A stretch of DNA of 64,000 nt from Sporosarcina sp. P13 (GTDB taxonomy: Bacteria > Bacillota > Bacilli > Bacillales_A > Planococcaceae): positions 1 to 64,000 of the forward strand of contig NZ_PDYM01000001.1 of NCBI RefSeq assembly GCF_002743055.1, in the 5' to 3' direction. Under the pieces are notes generated by a model, which was given only the letters and a program-made list of their open reading frames with translations, was not told the DNA's origin and ran no database searches. Both the position numbers and the translations under genes were made by a program. Of the stretch, positions 1-8,395 are shown piece after piece (position 1 is the stretch's first letter; each line of letters begins with the position of its first letter).

Positions 1-94
1 GTATATGACGTACTACAATCATTATCGTGGGCAATGGAATTTAAAAAAGTTGCCGCCTGCAAAATACAGGCAGCAACTTCAACAACTAGCATAG
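1..94 (+). mobile_element. 3' end of an IS3-family transposase (OrfB, cut by window edge)
   Basis: Reading from base 2, the last 30 codons before the TAG at 92-94 give a peptide containing YNHYRGQWNLKK and PPAKYRQQL. This is the typical C-terminus of IS3-family (IS150-like) OrfB transposases, where a Tyr-Asn-His tract is followed by a W-x-L-K-K and a P-x-x-Y-R motif. The DDE catalytic core lies to the left of the window. The inverted repeat of the element should fall between the stop and ribU, around 95-150, but I could not fix its end without the other copy. The element lies convergent to ribU and very close to its stop codon. Confidence 0.72.
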
Positions 95-154
95 GCTTTT
101 TTTAATTGTCCTTTACAAAGGGTACAGTTTATAACTAGGAGACTGTCTTTTTTG

Positions 155-736
155 TTAGAACAACAACTTCTTCTGCTGCTGGAAAATCCACTTTTCCATA
201 CTCTTATATAACATTAACGAAATAGCCAACAACATGACACCTTTGATCAAGTTAAATGGCAAAATTCCTAAAATAATCATTTGATACAATGCATTACCTG
301 TGACAGGAGGCATACCTAGAAAATACGTGTACATCGGCAAGAACACTAGGTAATTCAACAAACTCATACCAACCGCCATGGCTGTTGTACCCGCGATCAA
401 ACCTACCACTAAACCTTTCGCTGAACGGTATTTCATGAAAATCCAGTAAATTGGCATGATGAATAATACACCCGTCACAAAGTTTGCGATCTCGCCCACT
501 GGAACACCAGTAGGACTTCCTGATAAAAACCAATGTATGACATTCTTCAAAAACTCTACGCCAATTCCTGCAACTGGGCCCATCGTCATGATTGCCATGA
601 CCGCCGGAATTTCACTAAAATCAATTTTCAGAAACCCAGGCATAGCCGGGATTGGAAAATTGAACTGCATTAAAACCGTTGAGATACTACCTAATATAGC
701 CACCAAAATCAACTTGTGTAACCTTTTGTTATTCAC
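155..736 (-). CDS. ribU: Riboflavin ECF transporter S component RibU
   Basis: Substrate-binding membrane subunit for riboflavin uptake, working with a shared EcfA/EcfT energy-coupling module encoded elsewhere. The 193-residue protein is almost entirely hydrophobic, with about six membrane spans, and carries the ECF S-component pattern (DFSEIPAVMAIMTMGPVAG near residue 50, then an NYLVFLPMY loop). Identity is strongly supported by the FMN riboswitch just upstream. A longer reading frame begins at GTG 763, but it lacks a ribosome binding site. The GTG at 734-736 is preceded by AAAGGAGAGAGG at good distance and gives the usual family length. The gene is monocistronic and ends next to an IS element. 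Confidence 0.93.
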   Translation of the reverse strand: MNNKRLHKLILVAILGSISTVLMQFNFPIPAMPGFLKIDFSEIPAVMAIMTMGPVAGIGVEFLKNVIHWFLSGSPTGVPVGEIANFVTGVLFIMPIYWIFMKYRSAKGLVVGLIAGTTAMAVGMSLLNYLVFLPMYTYFLGMPPVTGNALYQMIILGILPFNLIKGVMLLAISLMLYKSMEKWIFQQQKKLLF

Positions 737-801
737 TTGTTCCTCTCTCCTTTTGCGATTCACTTCAAAAGAGGAAAGGCTCGCACATCCGTTGCTTCGC
801 T

Positions 802-833
802 AAAAAATCCCTAAAGCGAGTAAGCTTTAGGGA
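802..833 (-). terminator. Intrinsic terminator of the ribU leader (riboswitch expression platform)
   Basis: On the minus strand TCCCTAAAGC and GCTTTAGGGA form a perfect 10-bp stem (824-833 with 808-817) followed by six U. It lies between the FMN aptamer and the ribU start, as expected for transcriptional attenuation by FMN. Confidence 0.9.
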
Positions 834-930
834 GAGTTAAATGCACTTTTAAGTACAGATAAATAAAATACATTTATCCGGCCGTAAACAAGCACCATTT
901 TTGCGTACACAAAAAAGATGGCTGCACCTT

Positions 931-1059
931 CACCTTCTCCCATCCAGACTATACTGTCGGCTCCGGAATCTCACCAGAATCAGCTGTTACGCTCGCGGGC
1001 TAAAAATAGAAACCTATTTTATTTCCGCCGGTCGGGAATTACACCCTGCCCCGAAGATG
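931..1059 (-). promoter_or_regulatory. FMN riboswitch (RFN element)
   Basis: The minus strand shows the conserved RFN blocks in order: ATCTTCGGGGCAGGGTG, TTCCCGACCGGCGG, AGCCCGCGAGC, GGTGAGATTCCGGAGCCGAC and AGTCTGGATGGGAGAAG. The outer stem P1 is formed by CATCTTC (1053-1059) and GAAGGTG (931-937). Binding of FMN should favour the downstream terminator and shut off ribU. A further hairpin (about 893-925) between aptamer and terminator is a candidate part of the antiterminator. Confidence 0.97.
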
Positions 1060-1082
1060 AATCAATATTTAGTTATATTCAT

Positions 1083-1111
1083 ATTGTAGCGTAAAAAAAC
1101 TGTTTTGTAAA
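1083..1111 (-). promoter_or_regulatory. Probable sigma-A promoter of ribU
   Basis: TTTACA (1106-1111) and TACAAT (1083-1088) are separated by exactly 17 bases on the minus strand, about 25 bases before the FMN aptamer. The -35 box is embedded in the stem of the rsiX terminator. Confidence 0.7.
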
Positions 1112-1132
1112 CTACACGAGTTTACAAAACAG
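1093..1132 (-). terminator. Terminator of the resDE-sigX-rsiX operon
   Basis: CTGTTTTGTAAAC and GTTTACAAAACAG form a perfect 13-bp stem (1120-1132 with 1100-1112) followed by seven U on the minus strand, immediately after the rsiX stop. Confidence 0.88.
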
Positions 1133-1134
1133 CT

Positions 1135-2373
1135 TCATTCGATAATCAATTGCTTTGGATTGGCTCCGATTGGCTTTTCTAGCGGTTGTGTAAAATCAAA
1201 ACCCATCCAGTTCTCTTGTACTATATGACCAAACTGAACTTGTTGATCAAAACTTGCAGCTGTTAGTAAGATGCCTTCAATCAACTGCATAGCATCTTCC
1301 TGTTGCAAACTGTCAAGATCTAGTTGTTGTGTGAATTTCACATGTATAATTCCTTGCTCTTCAGTCACCGCAAAATCTACGTCTTCAGGCACAACGCTAG
1401 AATAGATATCATTCGGCGTTTCTTTCATTGCCTTTAACGCTTCTTCTACTGCTGCATAAGACTGTCCGAAATTCGAGGAAAGAAGCTGTTCTGCATTTTT
1501 TTGCGTAAATCGATAATATGCTTGATGCGTTATATTACTAGATAGCACTAGTGGTTCATCTACTTCACCTACTTGATCAAACGTAATAGGTGAGCCGTCT
1601 TCTTGAAAAAATACCACTTCATCCATGCCGTGAAACGTCGCTTGAACAGAAAGATTCAACATTTCAAGTGTAGCACTTGCTAGATCATACGAGTGATGCG
1701 CAGGAAACTTCATTACCACTTGATCGTTTTCGGATGAAACTTCCGCGTCATATGGGTGATATGCTGTGAAGCCAAGTGCTTCCTCGTCTATCTTCTCTGC
1801 GTACATATTGTATAAAGCTACAGCATCCGGTTCACTCGAATGAAGATCACTTATTACCTGTTTTTTAGGCAATAAGAATGTAACAGGTATAATCGTCGCC
1901 TGATCAGTAGCAAGACCTATATGAAAAGGTATCTGCGTACTGTCAGCATAAGCTGCGTAATGTATTTCTGTAGCATTCGAAAACATTACCTTATCTGTAC
2001 TTTCTGTACTTTCTGTACTTTCTGTACTTTCTGTACTTTCTGTACTTTCTGCACTTTCCTCACTTATTATGGAGCGACTTTCTATTTTCATGGATTCTGA
2101 TGCGTCTTGTGAAGTTATTTTATCCATTGCTGTTTGTTCGGTTTGATTAAGGAATGTAGGCACTAAGATTGTGAGCAAAAGAACCGCTGCAGCAGCCACA
2201 ATAATTGGCATCCAGTTTACTTTAGACGCTTTTTTCTTCGATTGCTTTGCAACTAGTCTCGAATCATTTTTCAGCCTTTGCAACACGTCTTCCTTCGAGC
2301 GTCGATCCTCAATTGTTGGCATTTCACGTAAAGTCTTGTCAATTTTTTCTTCATCCCACTTCTTTTTACTCAT
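1135..2373 (-). CDS. rsiX: Anti-sigma factor RsiX-like membrane protein
   Basis: Predicted to hold the ECF sigma factor SigX inactive at the membrane. The 412-residue product has a charged cytoplasmic N-terminus of about 50 residues, one membrane span at about 52-75 and a large extracytoplasmic part, the layout of RsiX. Its ATG overlaps the sigX stop as ATGA, so the two are translationally coupled, and the pair follows resDE exactly as in B. subtilis. Just outside the membrane lies a low-complexity (Ser-Thr-Glu)n tract at about residues 105-127, encoded by a nine-base tandem repeat. I see no recognisable catalytic domain. The assignment rests more on context than on sequence. Confidence 0.82.
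   Translation of the reverse strand: MSKKKWDEEKIDKTLREMPTIEDRRSKEDVLQRLKNDSRLVAKQSKKKASKVNWMPIIVAAAAVLLLTILVPTFLNQTEQTAMDKITSQDASESMKIESRSIISEESAESTESTESTESTESTESTDKVMFSNATEIHYAAYADSTQIPFHIGLATDQATIIPVTFLLPKKQVISDLHSSEPDAVALYNMYAEKIDEEALGFTAYHPYDAEVSSENDQVVMKFPAHHSYDLASATLEMLNLSVQATFHGMDEVVFFQEDGSPITFDQVGEVDEPLVLSSNITHQAYYRFTQKNAEQLLSSNFGQSYAAVEEALKAMKETPNDIYSSVVPEDVDFAVTEEQGIIHVKFTQQLDLDSLQQEDAMQLIEGILLTAASFDQQVQFGHIVQENWMGFDFTQPLEKPIGANPKQLIIE
1995..2057. repeat. Nine-base tandem repeat inside rsiX (STE codons)
   Basis: Six perfect copies of CTGTACTTT plus a seventh with one change (CTGCACTTT). Because the unit is nine bases, copy-number change would alter the number of Ser-Thr-Glu triplets in the extracytoplasmic stalk of RsiX without a frameshift. 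Confidence 0.95.
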
Positions 2374-2888
2374 GCCCTATCCCCCTCTCTTACCTTTGCT
2401 TGCAGTGCTTTGATCGCACGATGCTGTGTTGTTTTCACTTTGCTCTCTGTCCACTCTAACGCGTCCGCTGTTTCAGCAATCGTTAGGTCTTGGAAAAACC
2501 GCATAAGAATGACCATTTTCTGATCACCAGTACAACTATGCAACGCTTCTAACATGACTCGTTTTTCTTCATCCACTTCGATTAACTGTTCAGGAAGGCG
2601 ATCTGTCGCAACTAATTCTGTCGTTTCCCAATCAAAGTGGAAATTCGTATGTTTTTTAATCGTTGCTTGTTTACGAAAGTAATCAATGGAAACATTTTTT
2701 GCAATAGCGAATAACCATGTTTTTTCCGAGCTTTTACCTTCGAAATTCCCATATGATTTAAGTACACGAACGTACACTTCATGCATTAAATCTTCTGCTA
2801 TATCCCGATTGCGAGTGAGATAGATCAAAAAACTAAATACATCTCGGTTATAGTCTTCGTATAAACGCAGAAATACGGATTCCTCCAT
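2370..2888 (-). CDS. sigX: ECF sigma factor SigX
   Basis: Extracytoplasmic-function RNA polymerase sigma factor of 172 residues. Region 2 is visible as the DYNRDVFSFLIYLTRNRD to AEDLMHEVYVR stretch (about residues 12-45). Region 4 is seen as the helix-turn-helix around TIAETADALEWTESKVKT near residues 135-152. In B. subtilis SigX governs cell-surface charge and cationic peptide resistance genes and sits directly downstream of resE, as here. The gene overlaps rsiX by four bases and is separated from resE by 47 bases, so co-transcription with resDE is likely, perhaps with its own promoter in that gap. Confidence 0.9.
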   Translation of the reverse strand: MEESVFLRLYEDYNRDVFSFLIYLTRNRDIAEDLMHEVYVRVLKSYGNFEGKSSEKTWLFAIAKNVSIDYFRKQATIKKHTNFHFDWETTELVATDRLPEQLIEVDEEKRVMLEALHSCTGDQKMVILMRFFQDLTIAETADALEWTESKVKTTQHRAIKALQAKVREGDRA

Positions 2889-2935
2889 TCAATCCCCTCG
2901 CTCTATTAAGTAGTCGATTCATATCAAAAAAAGTT

Positions 2936-4726
2936 TCAGTTTATTGACTGATCAAATGGAAGTGAACATATAAAGATTGTACCTGCAACTTCTCCGCGTG
3001 TTGCAAGGATAGATCCACGATGTGCTTCCATAATATTTTTTGCGATTGCTAAGCCAAGCCCAGTACCACCTTTCCCTCTCGTTCGTGCTTTATCCGCCTT
3101 ATAAAAACGCTCAAAGACAAACGGCAAATCTTTTTCTAGTATTCCGACTCCCGTGTCAGCAACGGTTATATCTAGCATACCCTTTGATCGGTAAACACCT
3201 AATGTCACCGCTCCACCGTTAGGAGTATGGCGAATGGCATTATCAATTAGATTCGTAAATACTTGTTCCAAACGGTCTTCATCCGCATTCACAAGAAGAC
3301 CCGTTGATTCATCCGTCTTCAACGATAAATCCACTTCCGCATCCTTCGCGACTTGTGAAAATTTAGTAACCAGGCGATTAAGGAAGTCTACGACAGGCAA
3401 TGGCTCTTGGTTTAATTGAATATGCCCAGATTCCATTCGTGCTAGATTCAGCAAATCCGTCACTAATCGGCTCATTCGCTTCGATTCATCATGAATAATT
3501 TGCACCATTTCCATACGTTCTTCTTCACTGCTCACAACATCATCAATGATCGCTTCACTATAGCCTTGGAGCATTGAAATAGGTGTTCGTAGCTCATGGG
3601 AGACGTTGGCGATGAAGTCCGAACGCAATTTATCAAGCTTATGTTGTTCGGTCATATCACGGAATACAGCAACCGCTCCACGAATACTGTTTTCACTGTA
3701 CAACGGACTGATTGAAATAACATAAAATTGTCCACCTAGCTCCAACTCATCTTCTACTTGCTCAGAAAATGAAATCGCATGCTCAAGCATATGAAACACT
3801 TCTTTTGGTAACGGATGATTCTTTTTCGCGTTATAGCCATACCATTTCTTCAACAATAATTCAGCTTGCGGGTTTTTCAATAAAATCGAGTAATCTTGAT
3901 TGAATGTAATAACTGCATCTGTCATCGATGTTAGAATGCTTGATAATTGTTCTTTCTCTTGTTTAATCAATTCAATATTATATTTCAGCTGTCGGCCCAT
4001 TTGATTGAAAGCTGTTGCTAGCTGCCCGATTTCGTCTTTTTGCGCAACAGGTAAATGCGTATTAAAATTTCCTTTAGACAACTCAAAAGCCGCCTGTTTC
4101 ATCTTCCGCAGTGGTAATGTAATACGTGTCGATAAGAAAAAGGCGAAAAATGTAGTTAAAATAAACGCAATAAATGCTGATAAGAACACGATGTTCGTCG
4201 TACTTTTCGTCGTCCGATGTATAGCATCCAAACTCTGATACATCAACACGCTGGCGATTTCCCCAGGCGCCGGCTCAAACGGATAGGAAAAAAGTAAATA
4301 TTGCTCCATCACTTCATTTATAGTTAATGAGGGCAAGATCATTTCTTTCACTTTCTGCTTTCCAACTTCCGGTGATTCAAACAAACTAGTTTCAGAGAGT
4401 AACTTTTTCTCAATTTCTTCCTTACTATCGGCCGTATGGAACGAATAAAGTATCGTCCCTTGTTGATCAACGACTATGGCATTTGTTTCCTTATCCAAAA
4501 TATCATCTATAATCACATACATGGAATTCCTACTTTGTTCTTCGGTATCATTGACAATTTTGCTGATGGTGGCAGCTTCCCTCTGCAATGATTCTTCCGC
4601 TTGTTTCGTATGGAAATTATCTAGGAACTCTAGCAGTAGCAATGTCACGATAAACAGTACAAATGAAACGAGAAGCAATATGGTGGCCCATAGCTTCCCG
4701 ACAATTGAATTCCATATTCTGATCAT
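2936..4726 (-). CDS. resE: Sensor histidine kinase ResE
   Basis: Membrane kinase of the ResD-ResE system controlling respiration and anaerobic genes. The 596-residue protein has two membrane spans (about 10-32 and 180-200) around an extracytoplasmic loop, a HAMP linker, a PAS domain near 265-360, the phosphorylation motif VSHELRTP with His at about 377, and the ATPase boxes NLIDNAIRHT, ADTGVGI and GTGLGLAI. A longer frame opens 36 bases upstream. I chose the ATG at 4724-4726 because it is preceded by GAGGT and overlaps the resD stop as ATGA, the normal coupling for this pair. Confidence 0.95.
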   Translation of the reverse strand: MIRIWNSIVGKLWATILLLVSFVLFIVTLLLLEFLDNFHTKQAEESLQREAATISKIVNDTEEQSRNSMYVIIDDILDKETNAIVVDQQGTILYSFHTADSKEEIEKKLLSETSLFESPEVGKQKVKEMILPSLTINEVMEQYLLFSYPFEPAPGEIASVLMYQSLDAIHRTTKSTTNIVFLSAFIAFILTTFFAFFLSTRITLPLRKMKQAAFELSKGNFNTHLPVAQKDEIGQLATAFNQMGRQLKYNIELIKQEKEQLSSILTSMTDAVITFNQDYSILLKNPQAELLLKKWYGYNAKKNHPLPKEVFHMLEHAISFSEQVEDELELGGQFYVISISPLYSENSIRGAVAVFRDMTEQHKLDKLRSDFIANVSHELRTPISMLQGYSEAIIDDVVSSEEERMEMVQIIHDESKRMSRLVTDLLNLARMESGHIQLNQEPLPVVDFLNRLVTKFSQVAKDAEVDLSLKTDESTGLLVNADEDRLEQVFTNLIDNAIRHTPNGGAVTLGVYRSKGMLDITVADTGVGILEKDLPFVFERFYKADKARTRGKGGTGLGLAIAKNIMEAHRGSILATRGEVAGTIFICSLPFDQSIN

Positions 4727-5442
4727 TCGTTCGGAACCTCGAACTTGTAGCCGACACCCCATACCGTAACGATCATTTTCGCTGCCCTATCTGAAACGCG
4801 GCTTAATTTCTCACGAAGCCGTTTAACGTGCGTATCGACAGTACGTAAATCACCGAAAAACTCATAATGCCATACTTCTTTCAATAATTGCTCTCGATCG
4901 AACACTTTGTCAGGGGACTTTGCTAAGAAATATAGTAGTTCATATTCCTTCGGTGTTAAGTTGACCTCTTTCCCTTCCGCTGTCACACGATGTGCATCGT
5001 GATCGATCGTCAGTTGAGGGAACACAACCAAATCTTTTGATGATGTATTCGATGAAACATTTGGGAATGACACAGATCTTCTAAGCATCGCCTTGACTCG
5101 CAACACGACTTCTCTCGGACTGAATGGCTTAACGATATAATCATCCGCACCACTTTCAAAGCCTCCTACACGGTCCGCTTCTTCACCTTTAGCTGTCAAC
5201 AAAATAACAGGTGTCATTTGCTTATTCTCACGAAGTTCTGCGAGTACTTCTAGCCCATCTTTTTCAGGCATCATGACATCGAGCAAGATACAATCGTACT
5301 GCTCAGCGAACGCTTTCTCTAAAGCCTCCACCCCATCAATAGCCTCATCGATTTCATAACCTTCACGTGATAAATACATATTTAACAATCGGCGAATCCG
5401 ATCCTCGTCATCCACTACTAATAGCTTCACAGTCTCTTCCAT
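4723..5442 (-). CDS. resD: Response regulator ResD
   Basis: OmpR-type transcription activator, 239 residues. The receiver domain has the acidic pair in VVDDED, the phosphoacceptor Asp near 55 in LLDVMMPEKDG and the conserved Lys in the LLTAKGEE stretch. The C-terminal winged helix contains the LTPKEYELLYFLAKSP and RTVDTHVKRLREKL motifs. Partner of ResE encoded immediately after it. An AAAGGGG ribosome binding site precedes the ATG. A terminator separates it from resC, so resDE here can be transcribed independently of resABC; a TACAAT -10-like box lies near 5480. Confidence 0.95.
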   Translation of the reverse strand: MEETVKLLVVDDEDRIRRLLNMYLSREGYEIDEAIDGVEALEKAFAEQYDCILLDVMMPEKDGLEVLAELRENKQMTPVILLTAKGEEADRVGGFESGADDYIVKPFSPREVVLRVKAMLRRSVSFPNVSSNTSSKDLVVFPQLTIDHDAHRVTAEGKEVNLTPKEYELLYFLAKSPDKVFDREQLLKEVWHYEFFGDLRTVDTHVKRLREKLSRVSDRAAKMIVTVWGVGYKFEVPNE

Positions 5443-5503
5443 ATAAAATTACCCCTTTCGACAATCTTCTATCTCTATTGTACCTATTATGCAGTATAAA
5501 AAG

Positions 5504-5541
5504 AAATAAAAAGACTGCATGACAATAGTTGCCATGCAGTC
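5504..5541 (-). terminator. Terminator after resC
   Basis: GACTGCAT and ATGCAGTC (5534-5541 with 5513-5520) form a perfect stem followed by a U-rich run on the minus strand, between resC and resD. It may be partly read through, since in B. subtilis resDE is also reached from the resA promoter. Confidence 0.8.
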
Positions 5542-5546
5542 AAAAT

Positions 5547-6731
5547 TTACGCATAGGAGTGCAAGCCTGCAATAATCAAGTTAACTGCAATTAAGTTAAA
5601 CATAATAATTACAAAACCTATCACAGCTAGCCAAGCAGACTTCTGACCTTCCCAACCTCTAGATAGACGCAGGTGAAGGAACGCAGCGTAGAATAACCAC
5701 GTGATGAGCGCCCATACTTCTTTAGGATCCCAACCCCAGAACCGCGACCAAGCTTCATGCGCCCAAATCATAGCGAATATCAACGCGCCGAGAGTAAACA
5801 CCGGGAATCCGATTAATACGGAACGATATCCGATCTCATCCATCAACTGAGAATTTGCTTTTTTCGCTAGCGGCTGGAACACGGCAGCGATCGGCTTGCG
5901 CGCTATGAGGCGCAATAGTAAATAAAGTACAGCCCCTACTGCAACGGACCAGGTTAGAGATGTTAATCTTTGCGCGTTAATAATTGGCGGCAATTCTACC
6001 CAAGGCTTCATTGCACCTGGTGTCATCGCTTCGTATTCGTTCATTCCGAATAGTGGCGGAATATGATAAGTAATTTCTGCAGGCGCTTCGTTTTTATCGA
6101 TATACGTGAATTCCGCTTCATAGCCCATCGTCTTGAAAGTTGTAGATGTTACGACAAAACCTAGAACAAGGACGAGCGTAAACATGACGGCTTCAATCCA
6201 AAAACGTTGTTTAGATTTTTTCGTCATATCAATGTTTTTCACTAAAAACACTAATCCAGCTACCGCACTTATAGCAAGAATGGATTCACCAATTACCGTT
6301 GTAATTACGTGGATGAACAACCATTTACTTTGCAATGCAGGGATTAACGGAGTAACTTCCCGTGGGAACATCGTTGCATAGGAAATGATAATAATCGCAA
6401 TCGGTAAAGCAAACAACCCAAGAGAAGGCGTTCGGTACATGATGTACAGCAGAATAAATGCACCGACAAGCATCATACCGAATGCCGTTGTGAATTCAAA
6501 CATATTACTGAGTGGTGCGTGGCCCGATGCAATCCATCGCGTGGCGAAATAACCTATATGTGTAAGGAATCCGATGATTGTAATGACAAGACCAATCGTT
6601 CCCCATTTACTATTGTGATAGGCTTTTTCTGTTTTTGACTTTTTAATGGCTCCACCAAAAAATAGAGTCGCTACTAAGTACGCAATAAATGATATTAGTA
6701 ATAAGTTACTGCTGATAGTAACTAAGTCCAT
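5547..6731 (-). CDS. resC: Cytochrome c biogenesis protein ResC (CcsA family)
   Basis: Integral membrane haem-handling subunit of the System II cytochrome c maturation complex, partner of ResB. The 394-residue polytopic protein carries the haem-handling WWD-type motif near the C-terminus, seen as WGWDPKEVWALITW, and conserved membrane His residues. It overlaps the end of resB by ten bases, so the two are translationally coupled. The complex exports haem and joins it to apocytochrome c outside the membrane. Confidence 0.95.
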   Translation of the reverse strand: MDLVTISSNLLLISFIAYLVATLFFGGAIKKSKTEKAYHNSKWGTIGLVITIIGFLTHIGYFATRWIASGHAPLSNMFEFTTAFGMMLVGAFILLYIMYRTPSLGLFALPIAIIIISYATMFPREVTPLIPALQSKWLFIHVITTVIGESILAISAVAGLVFLVKNIDMTKKSKQRFWIEAVMFTLVLVLGFVVTSTTFKTMGYEAEFTYIDKNEAPAEITYHIPPLFGMNEYEAMTPGAMKPWVELPPIINAQRLTSLTWSVAVGAVLYLLLRLIARKPIAAVFQPLAKKANSQLMDEIGYRSVLIGFPVFTLGALIFAMIWAHEAWSRFWGWDPKEVWALITWLFYAAFLHLRLSRGWEGQKSAWLAVIGFVIIMFNLIAVNLIIAGLHSYA

Positions 6732-8380
6732 ATTTCTTCGTCCCCTTCCTGTTCTGGCTTGTCCAACTCAGGATCCTGACGATCTTTATAAGCAGGCAAG
6801 GCGGTAGATTCTCTTAGTTTATCTAGTTCCTTACGTAAAGAGAACCAGTTTTTATTCGTGTGAGCAGCGATCAATACTTGACCATCCGCACCTTCTTGAA
6901 TCCAAATTCGACGATGTTGCCAATACATTCCTTGAATAACACCAATCATAAAGACTAGACCACCAAGTAGCAAAATATACAATGTTTTATCTTTACGGAT
7001 CGTTAAACCCGAAATATTACGTGTTTCAGCAGCAGCAAACTTGATTGCATAATCATTTTGCTCCACTTCAAGCGTTTGGCGAATCGCAACAAAACTTTTC
7101 TCGCCTTCTGGCTTTTCAGGTGTGTTCATTTGGAAGATGAATGCAGGGTTGTTTGGAACCGGCGACTTCGAATATGGTTCACCATCTTTTATCCCGTCAT
7201 AGTCCGGATAAAATCCAAGCATATTTACAGACGCACCCTTACCTAAATCATACTTTTTTTCCGGATTACTTAAATCGACCGTAAATTCACCTAATGACTC
7301 CTCAGACGATTTCTCCACTAAATGGAACGTCATTGTTTTTAGTTCATCAAGTTTGTAGTCCATTTGGAAGACGTTATAACCGTTAAATTTCAATGGTTTA
7401 TTCACAACGATTGCGTAATCCTCAACTTTTTCAAGATTATCACTACCAGGTAAAGAACCTTCTTTTTCTTTATACAATGTAACATCGGTCCTATACGTTT
7501 TCACGATGGAACCCACTTTATCTAATGCCGCACCAAAAACTTCTTCTGCTTCTTCTTTAGTATAGTTCTCTAATGTGAAGCCTTTGTTTTCAAGTACATA
7601 TCCTGGCGCACCGACGATATTACGTGTTTCACCTTCACGTATCCACATCGCTTCATCCACATAGAAACCTGGAATACCGCGAAGTAATACGCCGACGAAA
7701 AAGATAATGAGTCCTGTATGGTTTACATACGGGCCCCAACGAGAGAAACGATGCTTTTCGGCTAAAATTGCCCCGTTTTCTGTTTTTACGTTGTAATGCA
7801 TTTTTTTTAGTTCTTCTTCTGCTTTCGCAAAAGATTCAGCTGTATTTTCAATTGTGCCTTCCCCATAAATCCGCTGACGCTTCATAAAAGATGGGTGGCG
7901 GCGTGTACGTTGCTTTTTAAGTGATTTATAAAGTGGTACGACTCGGTCAATACTTGCGATAATAATAGAAGTCGCGAGCATACCGATCAGTACTTTAAAC
8001 CACCAACTATTATACATATCATAAAAACCTAATTGATAATAAATTTTCCCTACGACACCATAGAGACGCTCATAGTATTCCGCATACTCTGCATCAGTTG
8101 ATGCGGGTACATAGAATTTCTGTGGAAAAACAGTCCCAATTGCAGAAGCGATTAACACAGCCGCAATAATGCCGACGCCAATTTTGACACTGGAGAAAAA
8201 GTTCCATATTTTATCGACTATTGAACTTTTATACGTCTGGGATCTTCTTGAAGATCCCTCGTAACGCATATCAACAATGTCACTTTCCTTTGCTTTTTCA
8301 GATAATGGACGTCCGCACTGCTCGCAAAGCTCCGTGCCATAAGGATTTTCATGACCACATTGGCATGTTATTTTGCTCAT
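6722..8380 (-). CDS. resB: Cytochrome c biogenesis protein ResB
   Basis: Second core subunit of System II cytochrome c maturation, 552 residues. The N-terminus holds a small zinc-ribbon-like cysteine cluster (CQCGHENPYGTELCEQCG), as in other Bacillales ResB. Several membrane segments follow (about 70-95, 125-150, 210-230 and near 480-500) with a long extracytoplasmic domain between the last two. It lies between resA and resC with a 15-base gap and a 10-base overlap, so the three form one operon. Confidence 0.95.
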   Translation of the reverse strand: MSKITCQCGHENPYGTELCEQCGRPLSEKAKESDIVDMRYEGSSRRSQTYKSSIVDKIWNFFSSVKIGVGIIAAVLIASAIGTVFPQKFYVPASTDAEYAEYYERLYGVVGKIYYQLGFYDMYNSWWFKVLIGMLATSIIIASIDRVVPLYKSLKKQRTRRHPSFMKRQRIYGEGTIENTAESFAKAEEELKKMHYNVKTENGAILAEKHRFSRWGPYVNHTGLIIFFVGVLLRGIPGFYVDEAMWIREGETRNIVGAPGYVLENKGFTLENYTKEEAEEVFGAALDKVGSIVKTYRTDVTLYKEKEGSLPGSDNLEKVEDYAIVVNKPLKFNGYNVFQMDYKLDELKTMTFHLVEKSSEESLGEFTVDLSNPEKKYDLGKGASVNMLGFYPDYDGIKDGEPYSKSPVPNNPAFIFQMNTPEKPEGEKSFVAIRQTLEVEQNDYAIKFAAAETRNISGLTIRKDKTLYILLLGGLVFMIGVIQGMYWQHRRIWIQEGADGQVLIAAHTNKNWFSLRKELDKLRESTALPAYKDRQDPELDKPEQEGDEEIWT

Positions 8381-8395
8381 TGAGTATCAAACTCC

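Noticed and set aside
43-77. Dedicated ribU terminator (stem 49-59/67-77 with six U on the minus strand)
   Set aside because: The stem lies inside the transposase coding end. It may stop ribU transcripts by chance, but I cannot call it a dedicated terminator.
1995-2057. CRISPR-like or regulatory direct repeats
   Set aside because: Units are contiguous, nine bases long and in frame within rsiX; no spacers exist.
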